A stretch of 64,000 nucleotides of DNA from Phymatolithon calcareum (taxonomy: Eukaryota; Rhodophyta; Florideophyceae; Hapalidiales): contig OZ345352.1 in the NCBI GenBank assembly GCA_977006965.1, positions 4,278,001 through 4,342,000 of the forward strand, read 5' to 3'. The translations under genes were made by a program, and so were the position numbers. The notes below the pieces were generated by a model, which saw only the letters and a program-made list of their open reading frames with translations, ran no database searches and was not told the DNA's origin. Below, piece by piece: positions 53,073 to 64,000 of this stretch (the first letter of the stretch is position 1; each line of letters starts with the position of its first letter).

Positions 53073-54030
53073 ATGTACTCGGGGAAAATCAATGGTCGCG
53101 CGAGCATGATATATCGCGTGGAAAGGGTTCTGATTCGTCATCCATTGAGAAGACTAAGATTAAAACAGTCCACATTGTCAACGTCAAGGCAGAGAACGCT
53201 GAAGATGACATTACAGACGCTGAAAAGCTTGAACCGAGCCAACACCGGCAAAGCGCGGTACCGCCCAGGCCTACTTACAGTTTTCATTTTTGTCAATCTT
53301 TATCGCGAAATGCTTGTTTATCGTCTACAGTCGCGATCACATCCTCCTCAGAAGGGCATACAAGCTTCGATAAAACCTTCAGAAGCTCTAAACGCCCTCT
53401 TCCGAGCACTCTCGCCTAATGCCCTTGAGACGAAACATCCCAACGGGAACTTGATGTCATCACGCCCGACCGCGAGCCGAACACATGCGCTCATTGGGTC
53501 CCAAGGTGCAAGGGGAAGTTCTATGTCCATTTTAGAGACGATTTTACTCTCAGTTGTGGAAATGTCGCACTCTAAACAGAGAGTTCTTATTCGAGATTTG
53601 TGGTACTGGACTTCATTCGAAGTACGATTGCGTGGTGACGATGTTTTCCCAAGTTACCTGCGAAACCTTGCTGCTTGAACGTCCTCTAAGCTGATAAAAA
53701 AGGGGCGAAAAGAGAGTACAGTGACAGAGCCTATTAACTTTTTCGAAATACTCGTCCTAATAGCGAGAGTTGAGTTCGGCGCTGAGAGCGCTTTCTGGAA
53801 GTCTACTAGGCCGAAGAAGTATCTCCCTGGCCCTTCTCCTTCCAAAAAACCGGATGCCGCTTGCTGAATACCTTCGGTTGATTTCATTCAGAGTGAAATC
53901 AAGTGAATTTGGCGACATGAACTCTGTGCAGTACCGCTGGTCACCTCGGTCAAGATTATGTTGATCCCACGAATGACCACAGAATTCACACTGTGTCAAA
54001 GAGATTTTGAAGGCGAGATGGCCCACGGAA
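53073..54030 (+). pseudogene. piggyBac transposase N-terminal half
   Basis: The alignable frame has DVITPDREPNTCAHWVP, counterpart of DVVTPDREPKTIAHGVP in copy 1. Then follow GRKESTVTEPINFFEIL, WKSTRPKKYLPGPSPSKKPD and EYLRLISFRVKSSEFGDMNS with QYRW. Similarity ends before the first catalytic Asp, so it is non-functional. A 201-codon open stretch (53073-53678) is mainly in a shadow frame of the ancestral gene and should not be read as a protein. Confidence 0.65.
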
Positions 54031-54431
54031 TGGCAGTTCTATGCTGTCTTATGGCCGCGTATGCCGGTATAAAGCGCATGCATGTGTGGAAACATACTTA
54101 GTGAGTGCTGACTCTGCAGAGATTCAACAAGTGCGCCTATAGTTCTGTGGATCCCCAGGGGGGTTTTTTGGTCCTCGCATGGATTGCCCAGATGAGGTTC
54201 CAGTGCCCAATGAGGTGGTGGGTAGTGCCCGAATCATAATCAATAAGTAAGCGCCGATAACAACCAATCAGGAGCATACTATGCTGGTTCCTCTTCGCTT
54301 CGCTACGTAATACATAGCTAGAATCTAGATCCGCCAAAGTAAACCGGCGGAGAACTTCGGTGTGCAAATCTTGCTGCTCGGTGACGTCGCCTTAAACCGA
54401 GACCAACCCGCAGGACCGTTGCCGCGATCCA

Positions 54432-54764
54432 CTACAAGCCCAAACCTCCTGCTCGGTCATCGCGCGTGGAAGTTGCATTTTGCAAACCACCGTGGTTGAT
54501 CATCACGACCGCGCTTCTTTCGTTTCGCTGCATTTGTAGCAGAACCCAAGCAAGATCCCTGTTGTGCTGAACCTTTGCATTCGTTTCCTGTTTTTGCTTT
54601 TCCGGGCGTCCACCGTGCGCCGCAAGAGCGAGCATCCCGGCTCCAAGCGCGAGCTCACGCCTGCTGACGCCGTCCGTCAAGGACGAGCGCGCGAAGGCCA
54701 AGCCCTTAGAAGCTGCGTGTGTCGTGTTCCCGGCGAGTGCCGGAGGTTGACCGCCCGAAACCGT
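54432..54764 (-). pseudogene. Fragment with twin-arginine-like signal, possibly from a plastid lumen protein
   Basis: Open from a TAA at 54767-54765 to a stop at 54432, without an ATG at the start. Ala/Ser/Thr-rich NTTHAASKGLAFARSS leads to DGVSRRELALGAGMLALAAH, that is S-R-R plus a hydrophobic stretch, then a polar region. Bipartite signals of thylakoid-lumen proteins look like this. If right, the host is photosynthetic. The mature part is not recognised, so this stays a guess; an exon or processed pseudogene is possible. Confidence 0.25.
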
Positions 54765-54777
54765 TTACTCATACTCA

Positions 54778-54879
54778 CGCGCTCGTGAGCGCGACTAAAA
54801 TATTCACTAAGCCGAGGGGCTGACAGCCCCATTCGGCATCGCCCAGCGGGTGTGAAGGCATTCGTGCCTTCATCCGCTG
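54778..54879. repeat. Cluster of three strong stem-loops
   Basis: CGCGCTC-GT-GAGCGCG (54778-54793); GCCGAGGGGCT-GAC-AGCCCC with AT bulge and TCGGC (54811-54837); CAGCGG...GAAGGCA-TTCG-TGCCTTC..CCGCTG (54844-54879). They follow each other within 102 bp. The third has a UUCG loop, which is typical of stable RNA folds. Confidence 0.75.
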
Positions 54880-55469
54880 CGAACTACCAAGCTCTGCCAA
54901 GCTACCGACTCAGTGTTTGTTGTGGTGTTCTAGTGTTGTGGGTCTTCGTATCACAACGAGAAATCGCATCTGCACTGCACAGGGGACCACGTAGGCCGCA
55001 CATCACTGCTGCGGCACTACAAGTTCATAGAGGCTAACTCTTCTGGAGATTTTCTAGGTTGTTAGCTAGCTGTTATTCTCTAGTGACCGTGCAGAGTGTC
55101 ATCAGCACATGACGCAGTGAAGGTTTTGTGAAGTGCCGAGATAGCAAGTCTTCGATAGCATTTCACAAGCGTATTACTTGTCGACGTTCAGTCGTGCGAG
55201 AGCGTACATTTTCATTCGAGAGCAGTCTTGGACGTCACGTTACCCCTAAGAAAAGAAAAGGATGATTGTAGAGGTCTTGATGACTACTATTGTAGTGCAA
55301 AACCTCGACCATTGTGTTCTCACAATGTAATACGCTGGATAGTGCTACAATATGCATTTGCGAAAATTCTACTGTTAAGTACTGCTTCTCTGAGCATGCT
55401 GAAGACATCTATGAGCTTGGCACTGTTGATGCGCTTGATAATGAGTAACTTTCATGAGCACAAAATTAA

Positions 55470-55545
55470 ATTAATCTCTTCCCTCAATTGACGGAAAAGT
55501 GCCCCTCAGTTGAGTGAAAGTTTCCGTAAATAGACACTAGAGTTC
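55470..55545. repeat. piggyBac 2 right terminus
   Basis: CCCTCAATTGACGG ... CTCAGTTGAGTG and GTAAATAGACACTAG are the inverted, diverged counterpart of 3414-3480. Confidence 0.65.
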
Positions 55546-55872
55546 ACGTTTCTGGTCCTAGGATACTGTCTACGAACAATCAAAAAGCCTGCTTTTGTTG
55601 CTAATCGGCAGTAAATGAGTAGTACTTCTCTGATGCTTGACCGTATTTCCTTGCTTCTCCTTGCAAAAGACGATTCAAAGAATGGGTCGCACTGTCTCCG
55701 GTAGTTTTTCATGGGTACAAGTTAAAATCGTCTTCCCCTGAAAGATAGGGCACTAATAGTGCAGAGGTACACTACAATTCCATGTTCTACAGCAGGTACA
55801 GTTAATTCTCCGAATAGCAGAAGTTCCTCTTCGAATGGACGGCACTTGATCTTTTGACGCTATCGCTGGAAG

Positions 55873-55939
55873 AATTAAACGATTCCTGGTTTTAAGAATA
55901 TATTTTATTAAATTCTTAAAACCGATAATCGTTTAATTT
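55873..55939. repeat. Palindrome with about 27-bp arms
   Basis: AATTAAACGATTCCTGGTTT and TAAGAAT pair with ATTCTTAAAACCGATAATCG and TTTAATT, with 3-4 mismatches around a 12-base AT loop. AT-rich foldback, with no coding potential. Confidence 0.75.
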
Positions 55940-56441
55940 AAGAAGAGTCTTAGCTAATTCTTTTGCGATCGTCGCATGGGCTCATTAAAGTGTAGAAAGG
56001 CTTTCCAAATAGTTGAAATTGTGAGCTACAGAGGTACTGGACAAGCACGAGCAGAGCGATTCTGTGTGCAGTGCTAACACCTATGATAGAGAACCCGGCG
56101 GTGATAATGGCGATCCCATGTCGATGGCCGGTATTGCGCTCGTTTCTAGCCTCGTCGGCGCGCAATCTTTTGCGATGAAAATGATCAATTTAGTCCTGCT
56201 TCGTCGTCCCCCTCTCCTATCTCTCTGGGCGGAAACACTTATGTTTAAACGCACTCTAGCTCTGCAAACACTAAGGGTCTTGAGTGAGGAGCATACGAAC
56301 TCCTGCGATGTCACGAGCGCATGAAATTCAGATAAATCAATATGACTAGGTAAAGGGATTGGGATAGCTGTTGTACTCTTGGCATTTTATGGGCTTGCCG
56401 TGCATAGACGATTCGATGGCGCTCGCAATGTACTGCATACT

Positions 56442-56730
56442 ATTGATGGAGGTTATGCGATGGTTGGTTGAGAAGTTTCGTTGAGATAGTTGTGAGTTGT
56501 TCCTTGGATTTTTAGTAGAACCGGGTCTCGGAACCTGGCTAAATAGCACTCAAAATTAGATCTTAAGTAGCTCTGACATGCTAGATCTAATTTGACGACG
56601 GACACCCACGAACCCTAAACAAATCGATGATAACACTATCAAACTGGATGACACGTGTACAAGTGTACCTAGATCACAACATTCTAACGAAGTGTTCTGC
56701 GGCTTCATCTCCGAGCAGATACACTTCTAA
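56442..56730. mobile_element. MITE-like element, copy 2
   Basis: Related to 23757-24121: ATTGATGGAGGTTATG start, GATGGTTGGTTGAG, GAGTTGTTCCTT, a CTAAACAAATC block, GACACGTGTAC, and the ACTTCTAA end. It is diverged and 289 bp long. The flanks (TGCATACT and CAATACGT) no longer form a clear duplication. Confidence 0.65.
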
Positions 56731-57011
56731 CAATACGTGATGACCGTCCGGATCGCTGGACTCGATCTTGAATCATTTTTTCATAGCTCGGTTCTGATTT
56801 GATGCACATGAATTGTTGGAGCGGGACAGTGGCAAGGCGTCATACAGAGTCTGGACAATCTTCGCCGTTAGAGCATCATGAATTCTCCACAGGATTGAAT
56901 GATACTAACAATATTACTCTTGAGAAGCTTCCGCTTGCAAAGGAAAGAGAACGCTTTTGAAATGGAAATCGAATTCTTGTTTTGTTATCGGCAGTGCGCC
57001 ATTCACTGGGA

Positions 57012-57070
57012 ACTGTAATTTTTTTTTCGAAGCCCTCAACGACGACACTTGCCAATACCAGAGCAGCTGC
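57012..57070 (-). repeat. LINE-B 3'-tail fragment, inverted
   Basis: CGAAGCCCTCAACGACGACA and ACCAGAGCAGCTGC match the reverse complement of the LINE-B end at 25339-25385. Confidence 0.6.
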
Positions 57071-57502
57071 TCTTTGGTGTCTTTAGCTCAATGTAATCTC
57101 ACTTCCCAACTATGATCACATCACAGTTTTATCTCTACTGTCATCAGAGCAATAGCGGTTTAGAAACGTTCAAATAAAAACGCATATTTTTTTCAAGATA
57201 TGGCCCCGATCTTCGACTTTCCCTCACTTATTCGCTGACATATAGAGTCATCGTCTGTCTTCTCCATCTTAAAGATTTTTGTTTTTAAGAAAAGAAGACC
57301 AATGAGAAAGGCTTTGGCAGTCGTCGATTTGTCATTCGAAAACTTCTAATGCATTTGAATGCCAATGATCGATTTGGGAATCAACGAGATATTTGAGTAG
57401 GACTACAGTGGGTGTATTGTGCCGTGCAAGCTATTAGTTTTGGTATTCCATATTTCTGGGAAACTAAGACATGGCATTTTCTAAAGAAAGACTATACGGA
57501 CA

Positions 57503-57652
57503 CTAGAGCGTAGCCGGCGCCACCATCCCAGTCGCCTTCGTCATCTTCAGAGTCCCCTGCAGGGTCTTCACAACGAAGAGGAGCCGGAGTTTGGATTCTA
57601 CGTCTGTGCTGCAGGTGTCCAGGTGCTTGTAGTCGACTCCATCATCCTGCAT
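57503..57652 (-). CDS. Small ORF or exon in AT-rich DNA
   Basis: 49 codons from the ATG at 57652: MQDDGVDYKHLDTCSTDVES, then KLRLLFVVKTLQGTLKMTKA. On the minus strand it is preceded by a pyrimidine-rich TTTATTTTTCGCAAG, which resembles a 3' splice site. It is GC-rich compared with its flanks, which hints at real coding sequence. Family not recognised. It could be an exon of a host gene whose other exons were not seen. Confidence 0.35.
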   Translation of the reverse strand: MQDDGVDYKHLDTCSTDVESKLRLLFVVKTLQGTLKMTKATGMVAPATL

Positions 57653-57669
57653 GGAACTTGCGAAAAATA

Positions 57670-60600
57670 AATCAGAAAATGAAATACTGGCAAACGTAAA
57701 CCGATAAGCAATCCTAAATGCACAATTTGCAAATTCTTTTCAGATCTTGTTGTAGTTCTTCCAAAAATTAGCGAGCTTGTACTGCTGAAAAATATTTGGA
57801 CTCGTACACCTATTTATAGTCTTCTGAATCAGTGACTTTCCCATTCATAAATTTCTCGAGGAGAAGAGGCGAGCGGGGAAGGCTTGTAAATTTTAGGCGG
57901 CATTGCCGTGATGTAGGAACTGGAGTGAGAGCCGGCGAAGAGGTTATTGTCCGTTCGTGCGATAGTGCTCTAGTGTCTGCTTGCGTGAGCAGGAGGTTCC
58001 AGAGATGGATCGTTGTGCGAACCTCCTGTTTCTTTTAAGGCCGAAAACGAAGGAAAACAGCCAAAACGCCACTCCTTTCTCGCCATGACGTAATTTTTCC
58101 GAGGGAAGGATGCTCGTATTATTTGTTCATAATTGAAATGAAAATGATCGAGAAAGCTAGGTACAGATATTGCTTAACGAACCTTTGCCGAGATTTCGAT
58201 CTGCTGCATGGCAAGGCAAGTCATAAAATCGAAATTTTCGTCAAAGCTAATGTTAAATGCACTAGAAGGCATGCATATTTTTAGCTATTTCTTGCCACGT
58301 GGAAAATGCGAATATCTGAAATGGTGAAAACTTTCCGGAACTTGGAGCGATTAAAATTTTAAGGAAATTAAATGAAAACTCATGAAGTTGAATATGAGCT
58401 TTATTACCACAAGTCGGGATATTATTGGTTATTCTCTGTACTGTATTTATAATTTATACACTCACTACTCGTAACTTAGAGATGTATCTGATCCCCGTAA
58501 CAAGATATTAAATTTGCGAAATGTTGATTTTTCTTGATGCTCCAGCGTTCACTTTCGCCAGTGAACGAATCGCAAAGAATAGATGTGGTCCTAGCATTAT
58601 TGTTCAAGAACGACGATTCTGCGCATTATTTGGCCTGCTTGTGGACATGTGTTCCCTGAGTTGGAATTTAATTAGCTCTTCGAAACCTCCTAAATCTAGC
58701 CCGAATCCTCTGCTTTGGGGTCTTCCTTTTTCTGAGGTGCTATGCCTTGGACGAAAATATTTGTGCACTAAACGTAGCTGATTATGACACCTTTAAAAAG
58801 TGGAGTTGAAGTTTTGTCAATCTAATTGCAGATTTAAAGATTGTAAGAAAATATCGAAAGGTTTTAAGCAGAATTTTAATACTTTTTCTTTAATTTTTCT
58901 TCATTTTGTACTGAACTTTTGAAGCAATTGACTGAAAAAGGACTAATAGGCGGTCAAGCACACAGTTCGAGATGCGGGGTTGAAATGGACTGCACAAACT
59001 GCAAGATAAACGAACCAGCGCCATTGAGCTCTAGATGGTTTTCACAAAAGTTCCGGGGCCTCGGTCTTCCATAGGAGGAGGTGATTTCTATCTTACGCGG
59101 AGATATCGTTTGGGTCCACGGCCGTTTCCGTACGGTGCATATCCCAACCTTAAGATTTTTCGACAAGTAATGAAGACTAGGCTTCTCCACGAAGAGAATG
59201 TTGTAGTATATATCGGACTCCTAGTTGGACCCGCTATACCTGCGCAACGAGATTGTAGCCCCGAAGCGCGATTTGTTGGGGCAAAGCGTGTATAACACGA
59301 GGGGTTGGCTGTATGTGTAGCACCAGCGAGCGAGGGATGAGTGGCGTAGAACGCCAGGTGGAATGTTTTTCACTCACCGGGCGAAGACCGAAGAGGTCGA
59401 CACGGAGCCTCAGCCAGGGACGTGGGAAAAGTCGGAGGTAGCACTCCTTTCCGCGAAGTGCCCAGCTCAGGTGGAGGTCCTAGTAGGTCAATGGCCGCTG
59501 GAGTCGCAACAGTGGTCTCGAAGACCTTCTCTGCGAAGCCAAGCTAAGCCGGAAGTTGCTTATTGTTTATCACAATTGCGGGCGACGGGCTTAAATGCTC
59601 GTCGCTCCGCTGCCAATGTCAGACGAAAAGCGACTACTGTAAAGCTAATTCCAGATAAATCCACGAGATGTCATACACCAATTAGTACGGTGGTACTTAA
59701 TGGACCAGTGGCCAGACGGGCTGAAAACTCTCATCGAAGGCGAAAGTCCACTCTACTGCAAATGTCGTAAGCGACAGTGGCTATTCCGAAGAATGTTGTG
59801 AGTTTTTTTTCGGAAGAGGAAGAATATTCCCTCAATGAATCTCCATCCGCTTTGCTATGCGAGACACGAGACGGTTAGCCGGTGTATCAAGCAATTTGGG
59901 GCTATCGGTCAGCCTTTCCGGCACGACAAGAAGCTCCACGCCGCGACCAATTTGACACATCTTATGATAGAAAATGAGGATCCTCTTTTCAAAATTGTAT
60001 TTAAAAGTAAAAATGTATTTCTGCCCCCTTCCAAAAAGAAATCTGTTCTTTTGTGCAAATGCACGAAATTTTTCAAAAATTCGAAATATCTGTTTTTCTC
60101 GCAATCACCAGTACGGCATATGCGGACAGAGTAATTCACTGAATACTCAATTGCCCGTCCTTGTTGCGCATCTGTGGGTTAAACCAAGAAAGGAAAAATA
60201 AAGAAAGTATATGTTCCACACCCTTCCTATAGTGCCACACCTCAAAACGAGCCGGCTGGGTCGTAAATACAGTCTATAGACACAAAAAAACACAACCAAA
60301 TGAATAACACTCCAGAACAGTAGAAAATGGTTTTGTCCCTCAAGTTGGTATGAAACAAGAAAAATTGTATCCTAAAATACTGAAATCTCACCAGCAACTT
60401 CAGAGGTGAAGCGTATGTTAAACAAACGTATCAACAAGTTTCAGATAGAAACGAAGCGTGCAGGAACAGTCCTGACGGTTCAAGGGTGGATAGTCCGAGA
60501 ACCCTTACGATCGCGGCTTCTCGCACTTCTTGTAATGAAGTTTTGTGGGGCGATTGCTAACTATCGTGGCAAGATAGTTAACCTTTTTGACGGTCTGGTC

Positions 60601-62520
60601 CTTCTGTTCTTTCTGGAGAGCTTTGTACAAACACGGTGCCGTTGAGCGAAGAAAGCAAAGCTTCCCAATGTTATAGCCGCGCTAAACGACTGTCGAAGGG
60701 TTCCAAGACCAAAGTCCCTACGACGCGCCGTTGGCTTCAAGAGGGTCACAACTCCTCAAGAGTTTTTCACAGGAAGGAGAAAGAACAGGCAATTACCCGA
60801 TGATTATTGTCACGGACGCCCAAGAGGACACGAAAAAAGGGGTCAGTCGTCGTGCGCGCGCAATGAGTTGTGAGCTACCAACCGTTAAGGAATAAAGCGG
60901 ATTCGGCAAGATGAGTTTACTCCAAGATCGGTAACGCTAAGGTAGCTCCCCTATCTTTCCCCGAGGCGCCGCTCGAAGAGAGGAAAGCTCTATATATCTA
61001 CCGAAATGTCTACTGATGCAGCCCTCAGGGAGCTAGGAACTTGGCGATGGAAGCAGAAAAACAGCACACGCATTTCTATAATCCTATTGCACCATTAGTG
61101 TACAATGGGCCTATCAGAGGCTCTAAGAACAGATAAAAAGATGCGTGATTGCCCACATACGGTTAGATTTGCACCATCCTGTTACACACATAGTGCATAT
61201 TTGCACTGATGCGTGTCTGTATAGTAAATATGACGCACGATAAAGTCACTCTTCCAGCAGTGGGGTGCATTTCCGGCGACCACGGCACGGAGACGGTGCA
61301 ACATTGCGAAAGCTATGCACATATGCGTCTGAAAGCTTGCAAGATACTGGATGACTGCTGATACGTGCTTACCCGATAAGCAATTGAAAAAACCTGCTGA
61401 AGTAATGGTAATTCCACTTCCAATCCGGTCGCACCTTGCCTCGTATATCTAATAAAATATTAATCTACTGCATGCGAAATATTTAAATGCTTCGAATGAG
61501 ACTTCCCCGGAAATCAAATATTTCGTAAAGTCATTCTGCAAACCTATGATCTGATTCAGGATCTCGAACATGTGACTTGAAATCCAGTTCTGAATCACTT
61601 ACAATAATTATGATTTTTTGTCAATTACGGGCGGCTCTCTAAAATTCGAGTAATTGGAGTTCTACTCTCCTAAACTATATGTGGAGTAATCTGAAGCTCA
61701 CAATTGAGAGTATTGGCCATTAGCTAACCGACTCCAGATTAAACGGACTAATTGGAGTGGGTTTTATGACCAGATTACCGACGTCGGCTGAAAATTGTGT
61801 ATATTAACCGTCTGTATCTCAGCGAAGACCGAACAAGAACACCAAACCTGAGAGCCAACTCAAGGGAAGGTTTTTTTCTCGCTTCCTTCGGAAGCTTCAC
61901 CCTATCTGCTGTACCGTTGGTACCACACTTCCGCAGTGCAAATATGGTACCATGTTGTTTCTCACCTCAAGCCTTATGTAAACAGCTTGGTTCCTCCTGG
62001 GTCACTTTCGAAATCACGGAGATTTAAAACTTCTTCTGAAATTATAGAAAAAACGACTATCATAACAGTTCCCTCGAATTTCCCCATGACCGCCAACTGG
62101 AACAACAAAATCATGCTGACAAGTAGTCATCATGACATCTGCAGTCCTCCTTTCTTTTTCGTGGGAGTTCAGATAGTTCTAACACAGTTCCCGAATGCAA
62201 ATGGAGGACCTCTACTTAGATTACAAACGGTCGTTAATCTTACAAGCTAGTTTTGAGCACGCGTCTTCTATGCCACCCAAAGCAGGTGCGGCCAACGGAT
62301 GTTAGACTAATATTACGTTGAGTGTGAGTCGTCAGTGTCCGTTATTAATCGGTTGGTTCCTCTTGGAAGAGTCGTTCAACATAGTGTTTTCAGTTTGACA
62401 GTGGATAGATCATAAAGAGCCGGGTTCATCATAATTCAATTTTTCGTTATTTCTTCTAGCGGAGCAACTAGAAAAGCAATAGCAATAAGATTTATCACAC
62501 GCAATAGATGTTGCAATTGA
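57670..62520. other. AT-rich interval with no recognised gene
   Basis: Mostly short frames. The longest are 135 codons at 59363-59770 (+; Arg/Ser-rich, no motif), 99 and 90 codons on opposite strands at 59832-60134, and a basic frame around 60650-60860 (RVPRPKSLRRAVGFKRVTTP). No repeats shared with the rest of the window were noticed. Host regulatory or intron DNA is possible. Confidence 0.4.
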
Positions 62521-62524
62521 AGTA

Positions 62525-64000
62525 CTTCGTGAACTGGCGCATTCACGCAGCACCAGGCACCACGTACAGATCAACGAGAGGAAAAAGCAACATCGATTTG
62601 TTTGCCACTAAATAGCTGGGCACGACAACGGTGAAATCCCCCAACGGGATTTGGGATGGAATACGCAATGGGCATCTCCCAGTCTCTATGAACGTGGACC
62701 ATAGGAAACCGGCCCCAGCTAAGGTCGAATCGTTCATCTCAGCAACCGTGAGAAAAAGCGAAGAGCGAGCAGAAAACGCGGCCAAAGAGATGGACAAATT
62801 GGGGCCCATCATGTTAGGGGAGCTGCGACGTTGCCGGCACAAGAAGGGGCTGGGCAAGTGGTACGAGAAATTCCAGCGGCTCGACAAAAAACACCGCCGA
62901 CCGCCACGCTTTAAACCATTCTGGACGCTAAATCTGTACCGAATGGCAAAAGAGAGAACCCGCCTGTACCAGAAAGCCAAGAAGACAGAGAACAGAGGAC
63001 TGGAAATCATACAAGAAGTTCCGAAACGAAATGCGCGCTGCAGTACGAAAGGCGAAAACCGGGTAGTATACTAAATACATCGATGATGTTGAAGATCAGT
63101 CGCCACGCAAAGCCATGGAGACGCTGAGCAAAATCTTATGATGTAAGCGGAAACGAAGAGGGGATTAATCGAGCGCTGGGGGCTCCCGTGCGCCGACACA
63201 TGTTCAAATCCCATATCGCCAACGTATGCAAAGCGACGATAGCCTGGAACCCTACCCTAAGTCATTTCATAGTGTCGAAGACACTTTGGGAAGAGATCAA
63301 AAGAGCAGTCCGGCGAGCACGACGAGGAAAAGCACTAGGGCTTGACAGGATCGGAGTTGAAATTCTCCAAGAAAATCTGGACATGAGCGGGGACTTGTTT
63401 GTGGCCCTATGGGAGATGCGCGGCAAGCTGAAATGCATCCCGACGGCATGGCGAAGAGCAACGCTCATTCCGATTTAAAAGAAAAGAGCGACACACTAAG
63501 CTGGGAACTACAGACCGATGTCGCTCCTAAGCCAAGTGCGGAAAATAATTGACGCTGCCATGTACTCAGCGATACGCATCCGTTACAAGTTTCACCAAAT
63601 CCAATTAGGATTCCAAAGAAATAAGGGGACAGAGCTCGCGATACTAAGGTCCGCGAGCACAATGAAAAAGGTACTCCGCTTTGTACCCGTTCTCGATCTC
63701 TCGGCGGTATAAGATCGGGTTCCTAGGGACATATTGCAGAAGCGTGTGGACAAATGGCTACTCGCAGACTTAGCGGAGATGGTCAGATATCTGCTCAAAC
63801 CATCCTTGATTAGAACGGCCGGAGACGAGGAAAAGAAATGGCTCCTTATTGACCGTGGTGTCCCCCAAGGATCGCCGCTGAGCCCCTGCTGCCTGTACAG
63901 CTTGTTCATGGAATGATTCGCGTTGGTATCCTGGATTATTCAAACCCAAGTTCCGGCTCTCAGGCCAGGAGCTCCCCGAAACTCCCTACTAGAATACCTG
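62525..64000 (+). pseudogene. LINE-B copy 4, running off the window
   Basis: Starts inside the endonuclease end (NWRIHAAPGTTYRSTRGKSN, IDLFATK). The linker FKPFWTLNLYRMAKERTRLY and the reverse transcriptase follow: ARRGKALGLDRIGVEILQEN, ATLIPI-stop, IQLGFQRNKGTELAILRSAS, motif A VLDLSAV-stop-DRVPRD and motif B RGVPQGSPLSPCCLYSLFME. The 5' start may be a truncation. Stops interrupt the frame at least four times. It shows the intact form of the site that carries the MITE in copy 3 (GAGGAAAAGAAATGGCTCCT). Confidence 0.85.

Larger units (their letters stand above)
52850..55545 (+). mobile_element. piggyBac-type transposon 2, degenerate
   Basis: From about 52850 it aligns with the reverse complement of copy 1 (5840 down to about 4750), including GAGTGCTCCAGACTATACGG and CGCCCGACCGCGAGCCGAA. 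Its right end at 55545 (GTAAATAGACACTAG) and the hairpin before it match copy 1's left terminus inverted. The left end is cut at the DIRS boundary. Positions about 54110-55450 do not align with copy 1 and hold foreign DNA. Confidence 0.65.

Noticed and set aside
53073-53678. 201-codon open frame as a new gene
   Set aside because: The DNA aligns with piggyBac copy 1, and the ancestral protein runs in another frame (DVITPDREPN...). The long frame is accidental.
1-64000. CRISPR arrays, prokaryotic operons, riboswitches, rRNA
   Set aside because: No regular spacer-repeat arrays, ribosome binding sites or conserved RNA cores were seen. All identifiable genes are eukaryotic transposon types.

Overview
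The window looks like a gene-poor, transposon-saturated stretch of a eukaryotic nuclear genome. There are no bacterial-style operons, ribosome binding sites, rRNA or intact tRNA genes. Almost everything recognisable is a dead or dying mobile element, often nested in another. The lineage cannot be fixed from the sequence. A compact-gene eukaryote such as a red alga is compatible, because Copia elements together with piggyBac, hAT, DIRS-like and APE-type LINE elements occur there. A marine invertebrate or protist cannot be excluded.

Layout. 1-3.4 kb: degenerate LINE (called LINE-A here). 3.4-10.6 kb: a minus-strand piggyBac-type transposon whose 5' part is split by a Ty1/Copia retrotransposon (5896-10468; two 202-bp LTRs differing at 3 sites, 5-bp target duplication AGATC, half-tRNA-iMet primer site). 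10.6-19.7 kb: LINE-A, LINE-B, LINE-C and LINE-D pieces, a hAT fragment, short retroposon ends, and one apparently intact small gene for a secreted ten-cysteine peptide (17635-17946) with its own poly(A) signal. 19.7-27 kb: a stack of LINE-B and LINE-D copies with three datable insertions (13-, 8- and 15-bp target duplications) and a Tudor-like ORF. 27-36 kb: sparse DNA with repeated 60-90 bp retroposon ends (R repeat), a tandem duplication, a 96-bp minisatellite and two related C2H2-type mini zinc-finger ORFs. 36.3-38.3 kb: hAT transposase pseudogene. 41-46.1 kb: the best-preserved LINE-A with ORF1 and ORF2. 46.2-49.2 kb: unidentified Cys/acid-rich reading frames. 49.8-52.8 kb: DIRS-like gag and reverse transcriptase/RNase H. 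52.8-55.5 kb: second piggyBac copy, carrying three adjacent stem-loops and a fragment with a twin-arginine-like signal. 55.5-62.5 kb: AT-rich, nearly featureless. 62.5-64 kb: another LINE-B running off the window.

The elements do not cooperate as a pathway; they form a stratigraphy. Copia is younger than the piggyBac it interrupts, and LINE-B insertions lie inside LINE-C and LINE-D. A hAT fragment joins a LINE-A to a LINE-B. Nearly all coding frames carry stops or frameshifts. The best candidates for something new are the mini zinc-finger family, the secreted ten-cysteine peptide, the Tudor-like ORF and the stem-loop cluster.
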